64,000 bases of DNA from contig OZ246946.1 of the NCBI GenBank assembly GCA_965232015.1, forward strand, positions 1,984,001 through 2,048,000, given 5' to 3'. Positions 37,126 to 45,196 of this stretch are shown here, in pieces (within the stretch, counting starts at the first letter, position 1; each line of letters begins with the position of its first letter). This DNA comes from JAJEAO01 sp963667635 (GTDB taxonomy: Bacteria > Acidobacteriota > Vicinamibacteria > Marinacidobacterales > Marinacidobacteraceae). A model generated the notes under the pieces. The model made no database searches. It was given only the letters and a program-made list of their open reading frames with translations, and was not told where the DNA came from. A program made the translations under genes and the position numbers.

Positions 37126-38249
37126 CCGATCGGCGAGTCGGGCCCCGCGACCGCGGCGATCTCGGCCTCGTCCACCGGGGTCGAGAGCGCGTCGCGGAGC
37201 CCGCGCAGGAACACCCGGTTCTCTTGCCGGGTCCCCACCGTCACCCGCAGCGTGCCGGCGAGGCGGGGATGGGCGGAGAAATCCCGGAGCGACACCCCGT
37301 GGCCGATCAGCCGGCGGCGCAGCACCGGGCTGTGCATCGGCGTCCGGAACAGCAGGAAGTTCGTCTGGGAGGGCCACACTTCGACCGTCTCGACGCCCTT
37401 GAGCTGGTCCGCCAGCCACGAGCGCTCGGCGGTGATCCGGCGGGTCAGATCCATCAGCAGATCCCGGCGCCGCATCGCCACCGCCGCCGCCCGGCAGGTG
37501 TACACCCCGACCGGGAACGGGGGCTGCGCGCGCCGCATGGCGTGCGCGGCTTCCGGACGGGCGAGCAGGTAGCCGAGCCGGGCGCCGGCCATCGCCATCG
37601 CCTTGGAGAAGGTCCGAAGCAGAAGGAGGTTGCCGAACTCGTCGAGGAGCGAGCGGGCGTTCCAGGCGGCGAACTCGTGGTAGGCCTCATCGAGCAGCAG
37701 GAAGCCAGGCGTCACATCGGCCAGGCGCCGGACCGCGTCCAGCGGGAGCAGCTCGCCGGTCGGGTTGTGCGGGTTCGTGAGGAGGACGAGCGACGGGCGC
37801 TCCGCGACGATGCGGCGTTCCAGCGCGGCGACGTCGTAAGCCAGGTTCTCGCCGAGCGGGACCGGTCGGGGATCGGCCCCCGCCAGCCGGATGGCCCACG
37901 GGTACATCGAGAAGCCGGGCGAGGGGTAGATCGCGACCCGCCCCGGTCCGGTCAGCGCCATCCCGGAGAGCTGAAGCATGTCGTCGCCGCCGTTGCCGAA
38001 GACGACTCCCTCGGGGTCCCAGTCCGCCAGCGCGCCGATGGCTTCCCGCACCGCCGGGTAGCCGCCGTCCGGATACGGGCGGGAGTCCGCGGTGGCGGTC
38101 GCCTCCGCCATCCCGGCGAGGAGGTCCGGGGGGAGCGGCCAGCGGCTCTCGTTCCAGTCGAGGTGGATCGGCACATCGGGTCGGGAGCCGATGTCGGGGG
38201 CGAGCTCCATGACTTCGGGGCGGACGAAGTCGAGAGGGACGGGCTTCAT
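37122..38249 (-). CDS. hisC: Histidinol-phosphate aminotransferase HisC
   Basis: This is a 375-residue fold-type I PLP aminotransferase, started at ATG 38249 (MKPVPLDFVRPEV). The frame stays open upstream through repeat DNA, which I exclude. Motifs are HLDWNESRWPLPP, FGNGGDDMLQL, LLTNPHNPTGELL, LLDEAYHEFA, the PLP lysine in LRTFSKAMAMAGARLGY, and RVTVGTRQENRVFL. It is now the first gene of hisC-B-H-A, because an IS and repeats separate it from hisD upstream. Confidence 0.95.
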   Translation of the reverse strand: MKPVPLDFVRPEVMELAPDIGSRPDVPIHLDWNESRWPLPPDLLAGMAEATATADSRPYPDGGYPAVREAIGALADWDPEGVVFGNGGDDMLQLSGMALTGPGRVAIYPSPGFSMYPWAIRLAGADPRPVPLGENLAYDVAALERRIVAERPSLVLLTNPHNPTGELLPLDAVRRLADVTPGFLLLDEAYHEFAAWNARSLLDEFGNLLLLRTFSKAMAMAGARLGYLLARPEAAHAMRRAQPPFPVGVYTCRAAAVAMRRRDLLMDLTRRITAERSWLADQLKGVETVEVWPSQTNFLLFRTPMHSPVLRRRLIGHGVSLRDFSAHPRLAGTLRVTVGTRQENRVFLRGLRDALSTPVDEAEIAAVAGPDSPIG

Positions 38250-38287
38250 GGCGAGCGGCGGATGGTACTGCCGGCCTGCCGGACTCC

Positions 38288-38414
38288 AGTCCGGCAATTC
38301 ACTGAGGGCTATGGAGCGCCGCTCTCCAGAGCGGCACGATGGAGCGCAGGCTATCGCGTTGCGACTTGGAGCAGCCTGGTTTCCCAGTGCCGCTCTGGAG
38401 AGCGGCGCTCCATA
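38288..38414 (+). repeat. 127-bp direct repeat, left copy
   Basis: The 127 bp from AGTCCGGCAATTCACTGAGG to GGCGCTCCATA recur at 40744-40870 with a single mismatch (GCGCAGG against GCGCCGG). The repeat contains two GCTCTCCAGAGC / GCTCTGGAGAGC palindromes and an ATCGCGTTGCGACTTGG core. The copies flank the IS but lie well outside its inverted ends. Confidence 0.95.
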
Positions 38415-38476
38415 GAGAGCGGCGCGTCTTGCCGGCGCGCCGGACTCCAGTCCGGCAATTGGCAGCTGACGCCCCC

Positions 38477-38496
38477 CTTGACGGCGCGCCGTCAAG
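38477..38496. repeat. Perfect 20-bp palindrome
   Basis: CTTGACGGCGCGCCGTCAAG reads the same on both strands. It is unrelated to the GCCGGACT family and occurs once in the window as far as I can see. It could be an operator, a hairpin or an insertion scar. Confidence 0.7.
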
Positions 38497-38537
38497 GCGA
38501 CGCATGGTCGGTGCCAATCGGGAATTGCCGACCTGGA

Positions 38538-40703
38538 CCCAAGTTAGTCACTTTTCCGTCTGGCCGGCGGCCGGCGTCGGAGAGCTGAGGCGATATCGGG
38601 GCGGTTTCGGCTCCAAAGTGGCCCGCAGAGCCCGGATTTGCCCCAAACCAAGGCCATTTCGGGGGGTCGAGTGGCCTTTTCCTCCGATCCCCGCGCCAAA
38701 CCCCCGATGTAGTGCCAACTTCTTTGGCGAGTGGGCGTTTACTCCTTTACTCGAAGCCGCCAATGCGACACGATTGGCTCATGTTCATCCGGGCCACCCG
38801 AGTGCGCCGCAAGACCGGTTCGTCCATCGTCCATCGCCTGGTCCAGAGCGAGCGGTTCGGCGACAAGGTTCGCCAGCGGACGCTGTTGAACCTCGGAGTG
38901 GGGTACGACGTGCCGCGGGAGCGGTGGCGGGAAGTTGCGCAGTTGACGCGGAGGCTGTTCCACGGGGAGCAGCCGCTGATCGAGCCGGAGCCGGAGGTTC
39001 GGCGGGCGGCGGAGGGTCTGGTGCGTCGTCTGCGCGCCCGGGGGGAAGAGCTGGAGAAGGGGCCGGGGCCGAAGCGGGCGACGGTGGATCTGGACACGCT
39101 GGACCACGAGGGCGGGGTGCGCAGCGTGGGCGGGGAGCGGGTGAGCCTGGCGGCGCTGGAGCAGTTGGGCTTCGGGGAGCTGCTGCGGGGAGTTGGGTTC
39201 TCGGAACGGGACGCGCGGATCGCGACGGCGCTGGTGATGGCGAAGATGCTGTATCCGACGAGCGAGCTGGGGACGGAGCGCTGGCTGCGGGAGGAGAGCG
39301 CGACGCTGGAGCTGCTGGGGCTGGCCGGGGGGCTGGGGGTGTCGGACACGAAGCTGCTGCGGATCGGGGACGCGTTGTGGCGGCGTCGCCATGAGGTTCA
39401 GGAGGGGCTGTATGGGCGGGCGCGGAGCCTGTTCGGGGAGCCGGAGGCGATCGTGTTCTATGACCTCACGAACACGTGGCACACGGGAGGGCGGACGACG
39501 GAGGGAGAGCTGCTGCGGTTCGGGCGGTCGAAGCAGAAGCGGAGCGACTGCCGGCTGGTGACGCTGGGGCTGGCGCTGGACGGCGCGGGGTTCGTGAGGC
39601 AGTTCGAGGTTTTGCCGGGGAACGTGTCGGAGCCAGCGACGCTGGAGAGTTCGGTGCGTCGGCTGGAGGGGGGCCTGCGGGAGGGGGAGAGGAGGCCGAC
39701 GGTGGTGATGGACGCGGGGATCGCGACCGAGGAGAACCTGGGCTGGTTGCGGGAGCAGGGATATGACTGGATCACGGTCTCGCGGTCGAAGCGGCCAGCT
39801 CCCCCGGAGGGAGAGCCGGAGGCGCAGCTGCGGACGGCGGCGGGGCACGAGGTTCGGGCGTGGCGGCTGGGCGAGGAGTCGGGGGAGCTGCGGCTGTGCG
39901 CGGTGAGCGAGGGGCGGAAGGCGACGGACGAAGCGGCGCTGGCGCGGTACCGGGCGCGGTATGAGGGGGAGCTGACGCGGCTGCACGAGGGGCTGACGAT
40001 CCGGTATCGGATGAAGCGACACGACCGGGTGGTGGAGAAGGTGGGCCGGCTGAAGGAGCGCTTTGCGCGGGTGGGGAAGCAGTACGAGGTGAAGGTGGAG
40101 AAGGGGAAGGGGCCGAACGCGACGGCGGTGAAGTGGAATCGGCGTGAGAAGTACGAGGAGGCGGACGCGAGCGCGGGGGCGTATCTGCTGCGGACCAGCC
40201 ACCGGGACTGGGAGCTGGAGAAGGTGCTGCGGACCTACTGGCGGCTCACGGGGGTGGAGGCGACGTTCCGGTCGTTGAAGGTGGATCTGGGGCTGCGGCC
40301 GATCTGGCATCGGAAGGATGCGCGGATCGCGGCGCACCTGTTCATTGCGTTGCTGGCGTATCACGCGGTGCGGCTGATCCGGACGCGGCTGCGGGCGGCG
40401 GGAATCCGGTCGAGCTGGAGCACGCTGCGGGATCGTCTGCGGCCGTGGGGGCGGGTGACGACGACGATGCGGACGGAGGACGGGTCGCTGATCGTGAACC
40501 GGCAGGATGTCCGGGTGGGGGCGGAGCTGGCGGAGGTGGGACGGTTGATGGGAGTGCGTCCCGGTCTGTATCGCCGCCGGCACGTCGAAGCGGCGGCGCG
40601 GTAGGCGATCCTTGTAGTGCCCCTGTGGGCACTCGCCTGTCTTGTAACGGAAGTCAGGTCATATGGTTACGGCACCACATGTTCACAAAATGACTAACTT
40701 GGG
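38538..40703 (+). mobile_element. IS1634-family insertion sequence, complete
   Basis: The element is 2166 bp. The left end starts CCCAAGTTAGTCACTTTT (38538) and the right end is its inverted match, AAAATGACTAACTTGGG (to 40703), giving 13 bp of perfect inverted repeat with further partial match. TGGA directly flanks both ends (38534-38537 and 40704-40707), consistent with a 4-bp target duplication. The outer flanks GAATTGCCGACC and GTTCGGCGCC are the two halves of a degenerate GCCGGACTGGAGTCCGGC palindrome, so the element sits in the centre of a dispersed repeat. It carries one transposase gene. Confidence 0.9.
38781..40604 (+). CDS. IS1634-family DDE transposase
   Basis: I chose the ATG at 38781 (MFIRATRVRRKTGSSIVHRLVQSERFGDKVRQRTLLNLG), the canonical family N-terminus, giving 607 residues; an ATG at 38763 is the alternative. 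The DDE core is visible: first Asp in AIVFYDLTNTWH, second in TVVMDAGIATEENLGWL, and Glu in the YWRLTGVEATFRSLKVDLGLRPIWH signature. The frame is intact, so the element may still be active. Its codon bias is strongly GGG/CTG-rich, a little different from neighbours. Confidence 0.93.
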   Translation: MFIRATRVRRKTGSSIVHRLVQSERFGDKVRQRTLLNLGVGYDVPRERWREVAQLTRRLFHGEQPLIEPEPEVRRAAEGLVRRLRARGEELEKGPGPKRATVDLDTLDHEGGVRSVGGERVSLAALEQLGFGELLRGVGFSERDARIATALVMAKMLYPTSELGTERWLREESATLELLGLAGGLGVSDTKLLRIGDALWRRRHEVQEGLYGRARSLFGEPEAIVFYDLTNTWHTGGRTTEGELLRFGRSKQKRSDCRLVTLGLALDGAGFVRQFEVLPGNVSEPATLESSVRRLEGGLREGERRPTVVMDAGIATEENLGWLREQGYDWITVSRSKRPAPPEGEPEAQLRTAAGHEVRAWRLGEESGELRLCAVSEGRKATDEAALARYRARYEGELTRLHEGLTIRYRMKRHDRVVEKVGRLKERFARVGKQYEVKVEKGKGPNATAVKWNRREKYEEADASAGAYLLRTSHRDWELEKVLRTYWRLTGVEATFRSLKVDLGLRPIWHRKDARIAAHLFIALLAYHAVRLIRTRLRAAGIRSSWSTLRDRLRPWGRVTTTMRTEDGSLIVNRQDVRVGAELAEVGRLMGVRPGLYRRRHVEAAAR

Positions 40704-40743
40704 TGGAGTTCGGCGCCAGTTCTCCCGGTGGGGGCCCGGCAGT

Positions 40744-40870
40744 AGTCCGGCAATTCACTGAGGGCTATGGAGCGCCGCTCTCCAGAGCGGCACGATGGAG
40801 CGCCGGCTATCGCGTTGCGACTTGGAGCAGCCTGGTTTCCCAGTGCCGCTCTGGAGAGCGGCGCTCCATA
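40744..40870 (+). repeat. 127-bp direct repeat, right copy
   Basis: This is the second copy of the sequence at 38288-38414, with one mismatch over 127 bp. It lies 40 bp outside the right IS end and 22 bp from the hisD stop. The near-identity points to a recent duplication or ongoing gene conversion. Confidence 0.95.
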
Positions 40871-40891
40871 CCGCCGGCAAGGGCCCGGCAG

Positions 40892-42244
40892 TCAGGCGCC
40901 AGTTCTCCCCGTAGCCGGCCCGCCGGCAACAGCATCGTCCGCGAAGCGGATGGAGACCGAGCGCGCGTGCGCCTCGAATCCCTCGATCCGGGCGAAGCGC
41001 TCGAAATCCTCCCGCTCCGCCTCGAGCCGGTCCCGCTCGTAGCGGATCAGGCTCTGCCGCCGCGTGAAGTCCGCGACCGAGAGCGGCGACGCGAAGCGGC
41101 CGGTCCCCCCGGTCGGCAACACGTGGTTCGGCCCGGCGCCGTAGTCGCCGATCGCAACCGGCGAGTGAGGCCCGAGAAGCACGGCGCCCGCCGTCGGGAA
41201 CCGGCCGGCGAGCGCCTCCGGATCCTCGGTGAAGACCTCGAGATGCTCCGGGGCGAACTCGACCGCGAGCTCGACGGCCTCGTCGAGGCTCCCGACGACG
41301 ACCGCGGCGCCGTGGCGCGAGAGCGCCCGCCCGATGGTGGCCCGATTCGGCTGGCTCTCGGCCTGACGCGCGACTTCAGCCGCGACCGCCTCGGCGAGGG
41401 CGCGGGAGGTCGTGATCAGGACGGCGCGCTCCTCCCCCGAGCCGTGTTCCGCCTGCGCCAGCAGGTCCGCGGCGATCCACGCCGGGCCGGGCCCTGCCCC
41501 GGCGCTCCCGTCGGCGACGACGACGACTTCGGAAGGGCCCGCGAACGAGTCGGTTCCCACAAGGTGGCCGACCTGGCGTTTCGCCTCCGCGACCCACTGG
41601 TTTCCGGGTCCGACGACCACGTCCACCGGCCGCACCGTCTCGGTGCCGAAGGCGAGGGCGGCGATGGCCTGGGCGCCGCCCACCCGGTAAACCTCCGAAA
41701 CGCCCGAGACAGCCACCGCGGCGGCGAGCTGCGGGCTCCGCTCGAGAGCCCCCGGGGGGGTGGCGAGGACGATGCGGGGAACCCCCGCGACCCGCGCCGG
41801 GCCAGTGTTCATGAGCACGGTGGACGGGTACGCCGCGGCGCCGCCGGGCACATAGACGCCGGCGGCCCGCAGCGGAAGAACGCGCCACTCGAGCCGTGAG
41901 CCGCCGCCGAGGTCCATCGCGAACGACGCCTCGCGCTGGCGCTCGTGGTAGGCGGCGATGCGATCCGAGGCCCGCCGCAGCAGGTCGCGATCCGCCGGAT
42001 CGGCGGCGGCGGCGAGTTGGGCCAGCTCTTCGGGGGACACCGCGATCCGCTCGGGGGTGAGCTCGACCCGGTCGAACTCCCGGGCGCATTCGACGAGGGC
42101 GCGGTCGCCCCCGCGCCGGACCCGATCGAGGATCGCCGCCGTCTGATCCCGGACGCCGGCGGAACCGCTCGCCGCGTCCTCGCTTCGGCGCGGGTCGGCC
42201 CGGTAGGCGCGCCTGCCGGCGAAGATCGGGAGCAGCGCGCTCAA
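40892..42244 (-). CDS. hisD: Histidinol dehydrogenase HisD
   Basis: This is a 450-residue zinc-dependent NAD enzyme for the last two steps of histidine synthesis. It starts at TTG 42244, overlapping the hisG stop (TTGA). Motifs are RAAGVYVPGGAAAYPSTVLM, VGGAQAIAALAFGTETV, VVGPGNQWVAEAKRQVGHLVG, ADLLAQAEHGSGE (zinc ligands), EFAPEHLEVF and NHVLPTGGTGRFASPLSV. The last residues (AGGPATGRTGA) may be encoded by repeat-derived sequence. The IS separates it from hisC. Confidence 0.96.
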   Translation of the reverse strand: MSALLPIFAGRRAYRADPRRSEDAASGSAGVRDQTAAILDRVRRGGDRALVECAREFDRVELTPERIAVSPEELAQLAAAADPADRDLLRRASDRIAAYHERQREASFAMDLGGGSRLEWRVLPLRAAGVYVPGGAAAYPSTVLMNTGPARVAGVPRIVLATPPGALERSPQLAAAVAVSGVSEVYRVGGAQAIAALAFGTETVRPVDVVVGPGNQWVAEAKRQVGHLVGTDSFAGPSEVVVVADGSAGAGPGPAWIAADLLAQAEHGSGEERAVLITTSRALAEAVAAEVARQAESQPNRATIGRALSRHGAAVVVGSLDEAVELAVEFAPEHLEVFTEDPEALAGRFPTAGAVLLGPHSPVAIGDYGAGPNHVLPTGGTGRFASPLSVADFTRRQSLIRYERDRLEAEREDFERFARIEGFEAHARSVSIRFADDAVAGGPATGRTGA

Positions 42245-42867
42245 GCCGGCTCCACCGCGGCGCGGAGCCGATCGAGCACCGGTCGAAGCCGCGGCCCCCG
42301 GAGCCGGAACGCGGCCCGGTTCACGATGAGCCGTCCCGAACTCTCGAACAGCGTCTCCTCCTCTACGAGCCCGTTCTCCCGCAGGGTGACGCCGGTCTCC
42401 ACCAGGTCCACGATGCCGTCAGCAAGGTCCATCGCGGGCGCCAGCTCGATGGCGCCGGAGAGCCGAATCAACTCGACCGGGATGCCCCGGTCCCGGTAGT
42501 GGCGGGCGGCCACCCGGACGTACTTGGTCGCGATCCGGACCGGCGGCTCCGGGAACGGACGATCGGACGGTCGCGCGACGACCATCCGACAGCGCCCCAC
42601 CCCGAGATCGAGCGGCTCGTACACGTGGGCGGGCTGCTCCTCGAGGATGTCCCGACCGACGAGCCCGAAGTCCCCGACCCCGTGTTCGACATAGATGGGC
42701 ACGTCGCGGTCCTTGGCGAAGATCGCCTCCATGCCGGGTCCGGCGAGGCGCAGCCGACGATCCACCTTCCCCCGGTCGGGGAGCGGGATCCCCGCTTCGG
42801 AGAGGACGGCCCGCGCCGCCCGCAGCAACCGGCCGGTGGGCAGCACGGCGACGAGCGGGTTTTCCAC
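42241..42867 (-). CDS. hisG: ATP phosphoribosyltransferase, short form HisG
   Basis: This 208-residue catalytic subunit performs the first step of histidine synthesis. It is the short HisG type, with only the periplasmic-binding-like catalytic domain: LPTGRLLRAARAVLSEAG, YVEHGVGDFGLVGRDIL, RIATKYVRVAARHYRDRG, LSGAIELAPAMDLADGIVDLVETG. It lacks the C-terminal ACT-like regulatory domain of long HisG. Short HisG needs HisZ for activity and feedback control, and a HisZ-like domain is encoded at 48972-50933. It is the first gene of the minus-strand his operon. Confidence 0.96.
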   Translation of the reverse strand: MENPLVAVLPTGRLLRAARAVLSEAGIPLPDRGKVDRRLRLAGPGMEAIFAKDRDVPIYVEHGVGDFGLVGRDILEEQPAHVYEPLDLGVGRCRMVVARPSDRPFPEPPVRIATKYVRVAARHYRDRGIPVELIRLSGAIELAPAMDLADGIVDLVETGVTLRENGLVEEETLFESSGRLIVNRAAFRLRGPRLRPVLDRLRAAVEPA

Positions 42868-42924
42868 GGCGCGGCGAAGGATAGCGACCGCTCCGCCTGC
42901 TACCGTCGCCGCCGGGATCCCCCG

Positions 42925-43461
42925 ATGCTGCCGGTCGCCACACCCGTTCGCTGCGCCTCGCGGGCCGTTCTCCTCGCGCTCGCCGCCGGGTGCGCCGTGA
43001 ACGCCCCGGTGATGGAGCCGCAGCGCGCCCTCGACACCCTGATGGCGCTACCCGGCGGGACGGCGCCAGTCGAGGCCCACTGCCGCGATCAGGCCGAGTT
43101 CGCGGTGCGGCAGTTGCCCATCCAGCGCCGCGAGGAACTCGCCGCGGAGACCGCGGGGGCAACCCGCGCGGCGTGCGTCGAGGTGCTTACCGTGTTCGTG
43201 TCGGTGACGATGCTGCCGGGCGACTCCACCGACGACTCCTTCGCTGCGGTGCAGGAGCAGATCATCGGGCAGGACGCCCAGGCCCTGGTGGACAGTTGCG
43301 ACATCCACTACCAGTCGTGGCGGCTCCTCCAGGGCGAGAGCCCGCAGGCGGTCCGTCGCGACAGTCCGCTCGAAGCGGCGCGCTACGACGGTTGGGTGGA
43401 TCGCTGCTTCGCCGTTCTGCGTCTCCTCGCCGCCCGGCCTCCCCCGCCCCCGCCCGGCTGA
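42925..43461 (+). CDS. Putative lipoprotein, unknown
   Basis: This 178-residue product starts at ATG 42925 and has an N-terminal segment AVLLALAAGCAVNAP that fits a lipobox with Cys as the modified residue. The mature part has several cysteines (AHCRDQAEF, ATRAACVEVL, VDSCDIHY, VDRCFAVL), suggesting disulfides, and a short proline tail. It is divergent from hisG with a 57-bp gap. I do not recognise the family. Confidence 0.65.
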   Translation: MLPVATPVRCASRAVLLALAAGCAVNAPVMEPQRALDTLMALPGGTAPVEAHCRDQAEFAVRQLPIQRREELAAETAGATRAACVEVLTVFVSVTMLPGDSTDDSFAAVQEQIIGQDAQALVDSCDIHYQSWRLLQGESPQAVRRDSPLEAARYDGWVDRCFAVLRLLAARPPPPPPG

Positions 43462-43504
43462 TTCGCTCGCCGATCCGCCACTTCGCCCGGTGTATCGTCG
43501 GGCC

Positions 43505-45055
43505 ATGACCCGCCGGCGGCTGCCGATCGGCATCCAGACCTTCCGCGAGATCCGGGAGGACGAGTGCTATTACGTGGACAAGACCGCGTACGCCCTGCGG
43601 CTGGTGGACCAGGGGAAGCACTTCTTCCTCTCCCGACCGCGGCGGTTCGGCAAGAGCCTGTTCCTCGACACCCTGAAAGAGCTGTTCGAGGCGAACGAAC
43701 CCCTCTTTCGGGGCCTCGCCATCCACGACCGCTGGGACTGGTCGGCGCGGCGACCGGTCGTCCGGCTCAGCTTCGGCGGGGGAAACTACTCGGACCCCGA
43801 GGCCGTGGGGACCCGCATCCAGGAGAAGCTCGCGGCGACGGAGCGACGGACCGGGATACCCGTAGGCGGCGGGTCGCCCGCCGGGCGATTCGCCGATCTC
43901 ATCGAGGCCCTGCACCGGGAGACCGGTCGGCGGGTCGTGGTCCTCGTGGACGAGTACGACAAGCCCATCCTCGATGTTCTCGGTGATCCCGACGCGGCGC
44001 GAGCGAACCGCGACTTCCTCCGGGGCTTCTACGGAGTGGTCAAGGACAGCGACGCGCACATCCGGTTCAGCTTCTTCACCGGGGTGAGCAAATTCACCAA
44101 GGTGAGCCTCTTCTCCGAGCTGAACAACCTGCGCGACATCACCCTGTCCCCGCCGTTCTCCTCGATCTGCGGCTACACCGAAGCGGACCTCGATGCGGTG
44201 TTCGCCCCGGAGCTTCCGAACTTCGATCGCGAACGCATCCGCGACTGGTACAACGGCTATTCGTGGCGCGGCGCGGAGCGCGTCTACAACCCGTACGACA
44301 TCCTGCTTCTCTTCGCCACCGGCGACTTCGACATCCACTGGTTCGAGACCGCGACTCCGTCGTTCCTCGTCGAGATCCTGCGCCGTCGCGAACTGTTCGC
44401 ACCGTCGCTGGAGACCATGTTCGGCACCAGCGAACTCCTCTCGTCCTTCGACGTGGGGCGCATCGAGCCGGAGGCGCTGCTGTTTCAGACCGGCTACCTC
44501 ACGATCATCGGGGAGGAGGAACTCGCCGGGCGGCCCCATTTCCAGCTCGGCTACCCGAACCGGGAAGTACGACAGAGCCTCAATGAGTACCTGCTCCGGG
44601 CGATGTCTCCCCGGGACGCCGGCCGCGACGCCCCTGCCGGGCGCCTCGCGCCGCTGCTCGAATCCGGCGATTTCCGGGGCGCCGAGAAGCTGCTGCGCGC
44701 CTTCTTCGACGCCATCCCCTACGAGTGGCATACCCGGAACGACCTCGCCCGGTTCGAGGGCTACTACGCGAGCGTGTTCTACTCCTGGTGCGCCGCGTCC
44801 GGGCTCGATCTGGTCGCGGAGGAGAGCAGCCGCCGGGGCCGGGTGGACCTCGCGATCCGCCTGCCGCGCTCGGTGGTCCTGGTCGAGTTCAAGGTCGTGG
44901 ACCGCGAGGCCGACGGGAGTGCGCTGCGGCAGTTGAAGGAGCGGGGCTACGCCGGGAAGTACCGGGCCTCCGGGCATCCGATCCACCTGGTCGGCGTGGA
45001 GTTCAGCCGCGCTCGGCGGAACATCGTCGCCTTCGATGTGGCGCCGGCCGGGTAG
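43505..45055 (+). CDS. AAA-ATPase-like protein with C-terminal PD-(D/E)XK nuclease-like domain
   Basis: The ATG at 43505 gives 516 residues (MTRRRLPIGIQTFREIREDECYYVDKT). This is the common AAA-ATPase_like/PDDEXK_9 family. The N-terminal half has FFLSRPRRFGKSLFLDTLKELFE (P-loop-like, about residue 45) and VVLVDEYDKPILDV (Walker B-like, about 145). The C-terminal domain has GYYASVFYSWCAASGLDLVAEESSRRGRVDLAI...VVLVEFKVVD, the E...D...E-x-K nuclease arrangement. Members are abundant in some genomes but their role is unproven. It is a single gene with no obvious partner. Confidence 0.9.
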   Translation: MTRRRLPIGIQTFREIREDECYYVDKTAYALRLVDQGKHFFLSRPRRFGKSLFLDTLKELFEANEPLFRGLAIHDRWDWSARRPVVRLSFGGGNYSDPEAVGTRIQEKLAATERRTGIPVGGGSPAGRFADLIEALHRETGRRVVVLVDEYDKPILDVLGDPDAARANRDFLRGFYGVVKDSDAHIRFSFFTGVSKFTKVSLFSELNNLRDITLSPPFSSICGYTEADLDAVFAPELPNFDRERIRDWYNGYSWRGAERVYNPYDILLLFATGDFDIHWFETATPSFLVEILRRRELFAPSLETMFGTSELLSSFDVGRIEPEALLFQTGYLTIIGEEELAGRPHFQLGYPNREVRQSLNEYLLRAMSPRDAGRDAPAGRLAPLLESGDFRGAEKLLRAFFDAIPYEWHTRNDLARFEGYYASVFYSWCAASGLDLVAEESSRRGRVDLAIRLPRSVVLVEFKVVDREADGSALRQLKERGYAGKYRASGHPIHLVGVEFSRARRNIVAFDVAPAG

Positions 45056-45196
45056 CGGCGCCACCCCCCCGCCCGGCCGGTCCGCGGTCTCCTTTGACCC
45101 ACCCCGGTGCTCTTTGTTACAACGATAGGCGGAGATCGGGGTCCAGTCACGCGGAGGCGCCCGCCTTCGGAGCTCGGCCCCCTGAAGGAGCATTCG

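Larger units (their letters stand above)
38250..38537. repeat. Repeat-rich left flank of the IS, upstream of hisC
   Basis: This region holds palindromes GCCGGACTCCAGTCCGGC (38278-38295 and again near 38441-38458), two GCCGCTCTCCAGAGCGGC-type elements, and the left copy of the 127-bp direct repeat. Any original promoter or read-through from hisD to hisC would cross here. Confidence 0.8.

Noticed and set aside
38250..38495. N-terminal extension of HisC up to 38495
   Set aside because: The extra residues are encoded by dispersed repeats; homology begins just after ATG 38249.
38288..40870. 127-bp repeats as the true ends of the mobile element
   Set aside because: They are direct, not inverted, and lie outside a convincing pair of inverted ends with a TGGA duplication.
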